Shown here piece after piece: positions 1 to 6,066 of a stretch of DNA of 6,116 nt. The DNA is from an uncultured Actinomyces sp. (GTDB taxonomy: Bacteria > Actinomycetota > Actinomycetes > Actinomycetales > Actinomycetaceae), in contig CAJZFF010000119.1 of assembly GCA_915069725.1 (NCBI GenBank), positions 1 to 6,116 of the forward strand. Direction: 5' to 3'. The position numbers and the translations under genes were made by a program. Position 1 is the stretch's first letter, and each line of letters starts with the position of its first letter. Under the pieces are notes generated by a model. That model was not told where the DNA came from, searched no databases, and saw only the letters and a list, made by a program, of their open reading frames with translations.

Positions 1-2
1 TG

Positions 3-521
3 CCGATCAACACGATGGGCACGCGGGAGAAGGTACGCTGGTTTCATGAGCGCCTCTACCACATGACCATGGACCTCTCGGCGGGCAGGCTCCAGCCGTC
101 TCAGGCCCTCGACGAGCTCGACCGGATCGCCGACGCCACCCATGGGGAGGCCGACGGCCTGGCCCGCTACGCCATCGACGTCGATACCTCGCGGTACGCC
201 GATGAGCGCCGTCGCCGTTTCAACAGCTACCGCGGCTCCAGTCGGTACGCCGCCTACAGCGGCGCCTGGTCCCTGGGCGGCGGCTACGGCAGGTACGACC
301 CCCATGCCACGATCCGCGTCAACTCGGCGTCGCCGGCGATCGCCGGCCTCACTGGCTTCGACAATGCGGCCTTCCGTTCCTTCGTCCCGGTCTCGTCCCT
401 GGTGATGGGCTACAGCGCGGCGTCAACCTTCACCCCGGGCGGCGGCGGATCCTCGGGAGGGGGTGGCTTCTCCGGGGGTGGTGGAGGCTTCTCCGGGGCG
501 GGCTCCTCCTCGAGCTTTTGA
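3..521 (+). CDS. C-terminal part of a TPM/DUF5129-like membrane protein with Gly-rich tail (5' end outside window)
   Basis: The reading frame is open to the left edge, so the ATG at 15 is probably an internal Met and not the start. The visible 172 residues hold three segments. First is a charged helical stretch carrying GRLQPSQALDELDRIAD, which matches GEIAPAAALAELDRISR near the end of the gene at 3297-4583. Next is an Arg-rich turn (DERRRRF) and a Tyr/Ser/Gly stretch leading to ATIRVNSASPAI, which matches STVRMLTRSPAI in the gene at 1648-3306. Last is a Gly/Ser tail (codons 438-518) ending in SSSSF. Glycine-rich C-termini with a terminal aromatic residue are common in TPM/YgcG-type membrane proteins. 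The membrane helices and TPM-like domain should lie upstream of the window; that is inferred from the paralogs. Its biochemical role is unknown. Alternative: a stand-alone small protein from the ATG at 15, unlikely because no ribosome binding site is evident and the homology runs through the segment. Confidence 0.85.
   Translation, partial: PINTMGTREKVRWFHERLYHMTMDLSAGRLQPSQALDELDRIADATHGEADGLARYAIDVDTSRYADERRRRFNSYRGSSRYAAYSGAWSLGGGYGRYDPHATIRVNSASPAIAGLTGFDNAAFRSFVPVSSLVMGYSAASTFTPGGGGSSGGGGFSGGGGGFSGAGSSSSF
438..518 (+). repeat. Gly/Ser-rich coding tract with an imperfect 21-bp tandem repeat
   Basis: The last 27 codons of the first gene are almost only Gly, Ser and Phe. A 13-base direct repeat, GGCTTCTCCGGGG, occurs at 465-477 and 486-498. 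That gives a 21-base (7-codon) period encoding a GFSGGGG unit. The period keeps the reading frame, so unit gain or loss would change tail length without disrupting the protein. Low-complexity tails of this type are typical of TPM/YgcG-like proteins. Confidence 0.7.
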
Positions 522-560
522 GCCGGGGGTCGCGCCGGTCCACTAGTCCGCAACGACGAA

Positions 561-604
561 CAGAATATATTTGGTCTAGAGCGGACAATTGATGCTGCTA
601 ACCT
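561..604 (+). promoter_or_regulatory. Candidate promoter region for the three-gene operon
   Basis: The 149-base gap between the first and second genes contains a conspicuously AT-rich island in a GC-rich window (GAATATATTTGG, 563-574). TATATT at 566-571 resembles a -10 box (5 of 6), but no good -35 lies 17 bases upstream. GACAAT at 584-589 and the TTGGTC (571-576) / TAACCT (599-604) combination are weaker options with poor partners or spacing. A promoter is expected here because no other gap precedes the operon, but the exact boxes cannot be assigned from the sequence. Confidence 0.25.
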
Positions 605-646
605 CAACATGCCGAGAGCGGAGGTGGTACGTCGTTCGAGGTTGGC
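597..646 (+). promoter_or_regulatory. Imperfect hairpin in the leader of the three-gene operon
   Basis: GCTAACCTC (597-605) can pair with GAGGTTGGC (638-646), giving nine pairs with one G-U. Further short pairing is possible inside the 32-base loop: 606-608 with 634-636, and 610-613 with 626-629. It ends 24 bases before the ATG at 671 and is not followed by a T-run, so it is not a canonical intrinsic terminator. It could be an mRNA leader structure, a factor-binding site, or chance. Confidence 0.25.
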
Positions 647-670
647 TCAGTTATTAACAAGGAATGTCAC

Positions 671-1651
671 ATGAAGCAATCTGCGATCATCCGTCTTGGA
701 GGTCTTCGAGCGGTCGCAATGTTCGTGGTGAATATTGCCGGGGCGTTGATCGCGATCCTGCTTCTGCCGGCGGTGCTCCTGTACCCGTCCGCATCTGGGC
801 ATCGCCCCGATGTGGTCGTTCGCGATGAGGCCGACATCTATCACGAGCAGACTCTTCGCCGCGGCCTGGAGGAGCAGCACTACGATCGTGAGGTTCGTAT
901 CGTGGTGCTCTCGATTCCCGGAGCCGGTATCGGCAACCTTGATGAGGAGACCGTCAAGTACGCAGCCGACGGCGCACAAGGTTCGTCGTGGTTCCAGGGC
1001 TCCGACGTCGGTAGTCCGGTGGATGGAACGGTCCTCTTCGTGGTGGCTCCCGAGTCTCATTGGGTGCGTTGCTACGCGGCGAAGGACTTGCGGCTGTCTG
1101 CCGACAAGCGGGAGGCGATCGAGAACGCGGCGGGAAGCCACTACGCTCAGGACGACTGGGATGGCGGAGCCGTGGCGATGGGGCAGCAGCTGGCCACATA
1201 CATTGGATCAGGCGATGGAAGCAGCACGATGATGCGGGTCGCCGGTGCGGTCCTCGCCTTCATGGTGGGAAGCGGATGGCTTGCCTTCTACATGTGGCGG
1301 GGCGTCACCGGCCGACGCCTTGGCAGGGCTGCCCACAAGAAAATGATGCAGGTCGTCTACGACTATGATCTCACCGAGCTCAAGGCGGAAACTCTTCCGG
1401 CGCAGTCCTCTCAGAGTCGTGACATCGGTTCGGACTACAGGAGATTCCTAGCGGAGTACGACGTCGTCAGTAGGGCGTGGAAGGACTTCGGGGAGCCGCG
1501 CGGTGCTCAATGGTTCGGTCGCGGTGTTCGTGCTCAGGCCGCTCGTCTCGCCGAGAGGACAGCCAGTTTGGTCGAGCTCGACGCCGCTGTGAACGCCGGC
1601 GCCGCGACTCGGGCGGACACGATCCAGAATCCTGGGGGTACTGCTCTGTGA
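671..1651 (+). CDS. Two-pass membrane protein with extracytoplasmic TPM/YgcG-like domain (DUF5129-like), short form
   Basis: This 326-residue protein starts at an ATG with a good ribosome binding site, AAGGA at 659-663, 7 bases upstream. Residues about 14-37 form a membrane helix after a basic N-terminus. Residues 46-179 resemble a TPM domain: VRDEADIY opens it, beta strands EVRIVVLSIPG and GTVLFVVAPE follow, and WDGGAVAMGQQLATYIG closes it. A second helix spans about 187-208 and is followed by the basic stretch RGVTGRRLGRAAHKK, so by the positive-inside rule the TPM-like part faces outside and the C-terminus is cytoplasmic. Residues 256-282 carry YRRFLAEY...RAW...FGEPRGAQWF, shared with the gene at 3297-4583. 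The protein then ends about 45 residues later, roughly 100 residues shorter than that paralog. It overlaps the next gene by four bases. No catalytic activity can be assigned; TPM domains have been linked to photosystem repair in plants, but the bacterial role here is unknown. Confidence 0.9.
   Translation: MKQSAIIRLGGLRAVAMFVVNIAGALIAILLLPAVLLYPSASGHRPDVVVRDEADIYHEQTLRRGLEEQHYDREVRIVVLSIPGAGIGNLDEETVKYAADGAQGSSWFQGSDVGSPVDGTVLFVVAPESHWVRCYAAKDLRLSADKREAIENAAGSHYAQDDWDGGAVAMGQQLATYIGSGDGSSTMMRVAGAVLAFMVGSGWLAFYMWRGVTGRRLGRAAHKKMMQVVYDYDLTELKAETLPAQSSQSRDIGSDYRRFLAEYDVVSRAWKDFGEPRGAQWFGRGVRAQAARLAERTASLVELDAAVNAGAATRADTIQNPGGTAL
1634..1651 (+). promoter_or_regulatory. Ribosome binding site and GTGA stop/start overlap that set the third gene's start
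   Basis: GGGGG at 1634-1638 lies 9 bases before a GTG at 1648-1650, which overlaps the TGA (1649-1651) of the preceding gene. This start gives a protein beginning MKKPPTVSELGGLRA, aligning with MKQSAIIRLGGLRA of the preceding paralog. It decides the start over in-frame codons further upstream and indicates translational coupling. Confidence 0.75.
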
Positions 1652-3306
1652 AGAAGCCACCAACAGTCTCTGAGCTCGGTGGGTTACGAGCGATCCTCGG
1701 GTATCTAGGCAATCTCCTCATTGGTGTAGCACTTGTGGTCGCGCCATTCATCATCAACGGCGGACAATCACCCTTCTATCCCGCGAAGCAGTTTCATCCG
1801 ACTGTGGAGATCCATGACGAGGCCGGAATTCTTCAGCGGGACTACGTCAAGTCGGCGCTTGAGAAGGTCACCTTCCGGCAGCCGACCCATGTGGTGGTCG
1901 TGAACCTCCCGAATTCTAAAGTTGAAAGCCTCCAAGACGAGGTGCGGAACTATGCTCGCACTCATCCCACGGATGTCGCATGGATCTCGTGGGAGGACTC
2001 GGGGCGCTGGGCCGATAACGTGATGATCGTCGCCCAAGCGCCACATACCGACTATGATGATGTGCTGGCAGGGCAGGGGATGAAATTCTTTTACGGGCCG
2101 AAGCTTGATATTGACTCGGACGGCCAAAGTGAGGTGTGGTACTCGATTCAAAAGTATCTGACCCAGAGTGACCGTGACGAGGATGCACTCGTGGTCACTG
2201 CCGTGGGAACTGCCTCCTCCTATATCGGCTGGCACCTGGGTTTTACCAGGATGTTCAGGGTCGCCGCACTGTTCTTGATCTTCGTGGCTGCTGCCAACCT
2301 CTGGTTTCGATACTATCTGACGAGAGGAAAAATGGCTCGCTCGGGCATTGAGGAGGCTCGTCAGGCCTACGAGCGGCTCGTTGGTCGTCGCGCCGACATG
2401 AGTGCGTTTACGTCGCTCATTCCTGTTGACGAGCCTTACGGGGTTCAGGTTCTTGCCAGGTATATGGTTCTTCAGAAGCACTATCGTCGACTTGAGCGAT
2501 CATGGAGTGTGTTGGGGACTCCTGTAGGGCTCCAGTGGTACGGACTGAGAGTGGGGAACAAATCGGCCTATGTCAAAGCTTACTCGATGCAATTGGATGC
2601 TGTTCAGCAAGCGGTCATCAACTGTGCCCGACTGTTGTCTCTGACCGAGTTTTGGCGGGACGCGTGGCAGAACGAGTGTGACGCGGTATTTGCAGATATG
2701 CAGGCAGTCAAGCGGTTCGCCGCACCAGTTGGGCGCGCGTATGACTCAAAGTTCACGAGTGCGATGCAGCAGGTGGCCTCCCTGCGTTCGATGGTCGACG
2801 GCCTTGAAGGCAGGCTGTTTCAAGGTCAGATAAGGCCTGTGGAGGGGCTCGATGTTCTGGGGCGCGTCGTGTCGGAACTGAGGCAGATCGCGGAACGCTT
2901 TGTCGATGGGGTGTTTGCCGGAATGGCGAGGGGTGAGAGGAGGAGGTGTCGTCGCCGGTACAAGAAGTACATGAATTCGTGGAGCAGCAGCCCGCGCTCG
3001 AAGATCTCCATGATGCTGAGTGGTGCTCAAATCGGGTGTGACGGGCAAGGGGCTCCTCACGCCGAGGGGCTGAAGTCCGCTGATCGGTGGGGAGAAGTGC
3101 CGCGAATGTCAAGCACCGTGCGCATGCTCACGAGGTCACCCGCGATTGGTGAGGTCGCGGTAACGGGTGAGGGGGTGGGCGCACTATCCGTCAGTGCACC
3201 AGTGATGGATGTGTATAACGCCTACCGGTACGCTTTGTTGTACAGGGATCCCTGGTGGAAACGTGAACGCAGCAAAAAACGGAAGTGGGCAATACGATGG
3301 TCTTAG
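1648..3306 (+). CDS. Divergent two-pass membrane protein of the TPM/DUF5129-like family, long form
   Basis: The 552-residue product starts at the GTG in the GTGA overlap. A longer frame from 1477 exists, but its extra residues are Arg/Ser-rich and read out of frame through the previous gene. A membrane helix spans about 15-36. The extracytoplasmic domain begins HPTVEIHDEAGIL (50-62), with strands HVVVVNLPN and NVMIVAQAPH. It lacks the W-x-GG-x-VAMG motif of its neighbours; the equivalent stretch reads DALVVTAVGTASSYIG. The second helix is about 203-220, followed by a basic, probably cytoplasmic half. YMVLQKHY...RSW...LGTPVGLQWYG (272-299) is a diverged form of the GEPRG segment. GQIRPVEGLDVLGRV (393-407) matches the eLdri segment, and STVRMLTRSPAI (489-500) matches the first gene. 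It ends in a very basic tail (KRERSKKRKWAIRW) instead of a Gly-rich one. Base composition looks more AT-rich than in flanking genes. Function unknown; it probably acts with its co-transcribed paralogs. Confidence 0.88.
   Translation: MKKPPTVSELGGLRAILGYLGNLLIGVALVVAPFIINGGQSPFYPAKQFHPTVEIHDEAGILQRDYVKSALEKVTFRQPTHVVVVNLPNSKVESLQDEVRNYARTHPTDVAWISWEDSGRWADNVMIVAQAPHTDYDDVLAGQGMKFFYGPKLDIDSDGQSEVWYSIQKYLTQSDRDEDALVVTAVGTASSYIGWHLGFTRMFRVAALFLIFVAAANLWFRYYLTRGKMARSGIEEARQAYERLVGRRADMSAFTSLIPVDEPYGVQVLARYMVLQKHYRRLERSWSVLGTPVGLQWYGLRVGNKSAYVKAYSMQLDAVQQAVINCARLLSLTEFWRDAWQNECDAVFADMQAVKRFAAPVGRAYDSKFTSAMQQVASLRSMVDGLEGRLFQGQIRPVEGLDVLGRVVSELRQIAERFVDGVFAGMARGERRRCRRRYKKYMNSWSSSPRSKISMMLSGAQIGCDGQGAPHAEGLKSADRWGEVPRMSSTVRMLTRSPAIGEVAVTGEGVGALSVSAPVMDVYNAYRYALLYRDPWWKRERSKKRKWAIRWS
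3281..3289 (+). promoter_or_regulatory. Ribosome binding site favouring the ATG at 3297
   Basis: GGAAGTGGG ends 7 bases before the ATG at 3297. The in-frame GTG at 3285 lies inside this purine-rich stretch and has only ACGGA immediately before it, so it would lack a well-spaced site. Choosing 3297 gives a 10-base overlap with the preceding gene and removes only four residues. Confidence 0.55.
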
Positions 3307-4583
3307 GGAGAACTGTTCCGGAGCGTCAGTGGCGCAACACCTCCGATGTCGTCAAATTTGTTGCGAATATTGCAATATGTGCGCTGATGATCTCTGCGCT
3401 TCCACTCGCGATTCTTGGTCCGTTTCGGCAAGGTCATGCGCCCACCGTCAACGTTCGCGATGAGGCCGGCATCTTCGACTCCCAGACTCTTCGGCGTGAT
3501 CTGCAGAGTCTGAGATTCCGGCAAGACATTCGTTTCGAAGTCGTATCGCTGACGGGGTGGGGTATCAACAACCTGGATGCGGCTACCGCGAACTACGCCG
3601 AGAACATCTTCGACTACCGACAGGACTTTCGAGCCTCGGGCGGAGGTCGCTGGAAAGAAGGAGTGGTTGTCATCGCGGTGGCACCTCACGCGCACCAGAT
3701 GGCCTTCTACCCCGGCGCAGACGTGTCACTGAAGCGATCCGAGCAGGTCGCCATCCAGGACGCGGCGGCGTCACGTTTCGCTGCTCAGGACTGGAACGGC
3801 GGTGTCGTGGCGATGGGACGTCAAGCCGAGACCTACCTGGGTCCCTACGGTATGACGGTCTCGGGTATCGGCGTCGTCGGTGCAGGGGTGCTGTGCGCGG
3901 GAGGCGTGGTCAGGCTCGTCATCTACTGTCGGCGAGGGCTCAGTGCCCGTCGTCGAGCAAGAGCAGCCGCCCGCTCTTACGCACAGGTGACCTACGACTA
4001 CGACTCAACCGCCCTGCGAGTGGGAACGCTCGAGCCCGGTTCACCAGAGTCACATCAGCTCGCACAGCGCTACCAGCGCTTCGAGGCCGAGTATGACGAC
4101 GTCGCACGCGCCTGGAACAGATTCGGTGAACCGCGAGGCATCGACTGGTTCAGCAAGAGCGTTCAACACGAGGCCCTCGAGCTTGAGCGACGCTCCACAG
4201 CTCTTGACGACGGCGACGACGTCATCGTGGACACCGTGTCCATGCTGACGATGTCCCCGACCTGGGAGCAGGTCTGGGGCAAGCTGCAGGAACCGGTTCT
4301 TGAGCGCCTGAGGTCGGTGACTCGGATGGTGCGATCCGCAAGCCGCCGCCGGTCCGGGCTCCAGGTCGAGGCTGTCCAGAACTGGGTCGGCCACCAGAAT
4401 CGGAGGCTGGGAGAGCTGACCAACAGCCTGGATCAAGGCGAGATCGCTCCGGCTGCGGCGCTGGCTGAGCTGGACCGGATCTCTCGCCTCGTGGCCACCG
4501 TGGAAACGGCGGTGGCACGACGTCGTGATGCGGTCGCCAATGCCGCTGCCGCGACGTCGACGGCAACCGCGGTGCGGGTGTAG
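3297..4583 (+). CDS. Two-pass membrane protein with extracytoplasmic TPM/YgcG-like domain (DUF5129-like), intermediate form
   Basis: The product is 428 residues from the ATG at 3297 (432 from the GTG at 3285). A membrane helix spans about 18-42. The TPM-like domain runs about 48-182: VNVRDEAGIF, strands DIRFEVVSLTG and EGVVVIAVAPH, and the closing motif WNGGVVAMGRQAETYLG. A second helix (about 186-210) precedes the basic stretch CRRGLSARRRARAAAR, placing the rest in the cytoplasm. YQRFEAEY...RAW...FGEPRGIDWF (259-285) is close to residues 256-282 of the gene at 671-1651, its nearest relative in the window. The remainder is mostly helical with many charged residues and includes GEIAPAAALAELDRI (381-395), matching the first gene. 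It then stops after an Ala/Thr-rich end, without the SPAI segment or Gly tail. It is the last gene of the overlapping set and converges on the beta-propeller gene 8 bases away. Function unknown; same membrane assembly as its neighbours is an inference. Confidence 0.9.
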   Translation: MVLGRTVPERQWRNTSDVVKFVANIAICALMISALPLAILGPFRQGHAPTVNVRDEAGIFDSQTLRRDLQSLRFRQDIRFEVVSLTGWGINNLDAATANYAENIFDYRQDFRASGGGRWKEGVVVIAVAPHAHQMAFYPGADVSLKRSEQVAIQDAAASRFAAQDWNGGVVAMGRQAETYLGPYGMTVSGIGVVGAGVLCAGGVVRLVIYCRRGLSARRRARAAARSYAQVTYDYDSTALRVGTLEPGSPESHQLAQRYQRFEAEYDDVARAWNRFGEPRGIDWFSKSVQHEALELERRSTALDDGDDVIVDTVSMLTMSPTWEQVWGKLQEPVLERLRSVTRMVRSASRRRSGLQVEAVQNWVGHQNRRLGELTNSLDQGEIAPAAALAELDRISRLVATVETAVARRRDAVANAAAATSTATAVRV

Positions 4584-4591
4584 GCGGACTG

Positions 4592-5986
4592 TTACGCGGT
4601 GGGCATGTAGCCGACGATCTCGGTCCCGTGGATGCCGATCATCAGGTGCGAGTCGGTGAGATTGGCCTGAATATGCGCCAACCTCCCCGGAGGGGCGATG
4701 ACCTGCGACGTGCGGGTGTCGATGACGAGGGACGTTTCATCGTTTGTCGACTGGCTCCACTGGCGGCCGAATGCGAACGGGGCCGCCAGGATGTGCCGGT
4801 CTTCGGTGAGATGCCAGCCGAGCTGCAGCGTGCCTCGTCCCGGAGTCCGGTCGAGGGCCTTCTCGAGGGGCAGCGTCACGGGCGTGCCGTTGAAAGTGCA
4901 GGCGCTGGCGGACGTGCACTCGACGGTGTACTCGGCCCAGGAGAGGTCGCCCGACTCGTAGGCTCGCTGGAACTGCTCCACGGTGGGGGTTCCCGACTCC
5001 GACAGGAGCAGCGCCGCATTGCTCCCGGAGAGGGGGAATGTCCCCCTCGGCTCTCCTTGAAGGGAGTAGGCCTCAGCGGTCTCGGAGTCCCGCGGGATGT
5101 GGATCCACCCGTCCTGCGCGGGGATGTATGTCGATTCCCTCCCCAGTTCCTCGCCCGCCCAGTCGTTGCGAACACTCCCGTCAGCGAGGTTCATGAGACC
5201 AGTCCTTGCCGCTTGGCTGTTGTCAGCCGAGGCAGTCGACACCAGGATGCTTCCAGTGGCGTCATCTCCAGCGATTCCTGACGGCTGAGGGTTGGTTTGG
5301 GTGTCGTACCTGCGCTCCCAGCGCCGAGTGGGGCGCCCGCCGCTCCAGTCCCAGGCGCTGCACCGGTTGGTGTTCCAGTAGGAGTCGCAGGTGATGATGA
5401 GATGAGGGGAGATGATGTACGGCCAGTTGTCTGAGGACCACGGGGCTGTTTCTGTGCGCCCGGTGGCCGGATCGAGAATCTCGTGGTTCAGAACCAAGTG
5501 TCCGCCCCACCAAGGGGATCCCCATAGGTTGATACTCTTGTTCGTCAGCTCCCACAGTTTCTTTGGGCCTGCCTTGTCAAGGAGGTAACCGCGCAGGGTG
5601 TCCTTATCTTCGCGGGACTCCACGACGAGGTAGTTCCCGCATCGGTGGATCACGGGGGAGCTCAGAGTCATGGATGGATCGGTTCCGCTGTCGAAGCGCC
5701 AGGCCTCACCCCACTGGGCCCCTGGTGCGGGGCTCGTGCTAGTGGAGGTGTCGCATGACGTCGTCTCATTCGCCTCGGCCGAGGCTTGCCAGGTCGAGTA
5801 CGCCGGCGCCTCCGGTTGAGTGAGGGAGGACGCCATGACCGGACGCTGCTGAGCCCACGCCTGTGCGAGCGTGAGGAAGACGGTGATGACGACGAACACC
5901 AGCGCAGTCTTGAACAGGCGGCTGCTCCAGGCCGTTCGAGCAACACGGATCCCCAGGTGCCGAAGGCCCACTGCACTGAATCGCAT
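4592..5986 (-). CDS. Membrane-anchored extracellular PQQ-like beta-propeller protein
   Basis: The product is 464 residues from the ATG at 5984-5986. GGAGTGAGG precedes it with rather long spacing (about 12 bases). A GTG at 6002-6004 would add six residues but has no usable ribosome binding site. A basic N-terminus and one hydrophobic helix (about 27-45, FKTALVFVVITVFLTLAQAW) act as an uncleaved signal anchor. The rest is an exported domain rich in Trp and Gly. Recurrent blade-like turns fit a PQQ/quinoprotein-like beta-propeller: LLDKAGPKKLWEL, ILDPATGRTETAPW, WDWSGGRPTRRWER, NLADGSVRNDW and VIDTRTSQVIAPP. Six cysteines (residues 78, 116, 200, 209, 357, 363), all after the helix, could form disulfides; the pairs 200/209 and 357/363 are close together. 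No PQQ-binding or catalytic residues can be identified, so a scaffold or binding role is more likely than an enzyme. It is transcribed toward the TPM operon, so it is not part of that transcript. Confidence 0.85.
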   Translation of the reverse strand: MRFSAVGLRHLGIRVARTAWSSRLFKTALVFVVITVFLTLAQAWAQQRPVMASSLTQPEAPAYSTWQASAEANETTSCDTSTSTSPAPGAQWGEAWRFDSGTDPSMTLSSPVIHRCGNYLVVESREDKDTLRGYLLDKAGPKKLWELTNKSINLWGSPWWGGHLVLNHEILDPATGRTETAPWSSDNWPYIISPHLIITCDSYWNTNRCSAWDWSGGRPTRRWERRYDTQTNPQPSGIAGDDATGSILVSTASADNSQAARTGLMNLADGSVRNDWAGEELGRESTYIPAQDGWIHIPRDSETAEAYSLQGEPRGTFPLSGSNAALLLSESGTPTVEQFQRAYESGDLSWAEYTVECTSASACTFNGTPVTLPLEKALDRTPGRGTLQLGWHLTEDRHILAAPFAFGRQWSQSTNDETSLVIDTRTSQVIAPPGRLAHIQANLTDSHLMIGIHGTEIVGYMPTA

Positions 5987-6053
5987 GGGACTAGCATTCC
6001 TCACTCCGTGCGGCGGCGGGGCTGTTGTCCCTGTGACGTCGGGGGAAACCGGT

Positions 6054-6059
6054 GGGGAG
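6054..6059 (+). promoter_or_regulatory. Ribosome binding site of the divergent edge gene
   Basis: GGGGAG lies 7 bases before the GTG at 6067 and is the best-placed ribosome binding site in this end of the window. An in-frame ATG at 6079 also has GAGG (6069-6072) 6 bases upstream, so the exact start is ambiguous. Confidence 0.45.
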
Positions 6060-6066
6060 AACTGCC

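Noticed and set aside
15..521. Treating the first frame as a complete small gene starting at 15
   Set aside because: The frame is open to the window edge, no ribosome binding site precedes position 15, and the sequence aligns with C-terminal regions of larger paralogs.
522..545. Possible terminator after the first gene
   Set aside because: CCGG at the two ends of the GC-rich stretch gives only a four-base stem with no T-run.
647..1141. 164-codon open frame on the - strand
   Set aside because: It is antisense to the start and TPM-like domain of the second gene and has no family resemblance.
1477..1647. Upstream in-frame extension of the third gene from an ATG at 1477
   Set aside because: The extra residues are Arg/Ser-rich and read out of frame through the well-conserved GEPRG segment of the previous gene. 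The GTG at 1648 has a ribosome binding site and gives an N-terminus matching its paralog.
1768..2481. 237-codon open frame on the - strand
   Set aside because: It is antisense to the conserved TPM-like domain of the third gene; the product is His/Arg-rich with no recognisable pattern.
3557..4096. 179-codon open frame on the + strand in another frame
   Set aside because: It overlaps the conserved TPM-like domain of the 3297-4583 gene; the product is Arg/Gly-rich with no structure.
4628..5281. 217-codon open frame on the + strand
   Set aside because: It lies entirely antisense to the beta-propeller gene, has an Arg/Gly-rich composition typical of shadow frames in GC-rich DNA, and shows no domain or membrane features.
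6002..6004. GTG start for the beta-propeller gene
   Set aside because: It is possible, but GGA directly abuts it with no spacing. The ATG at 5984-5986 has a purine-rich site upstream, although at long spacing, so the six extra residues remain uncertain.
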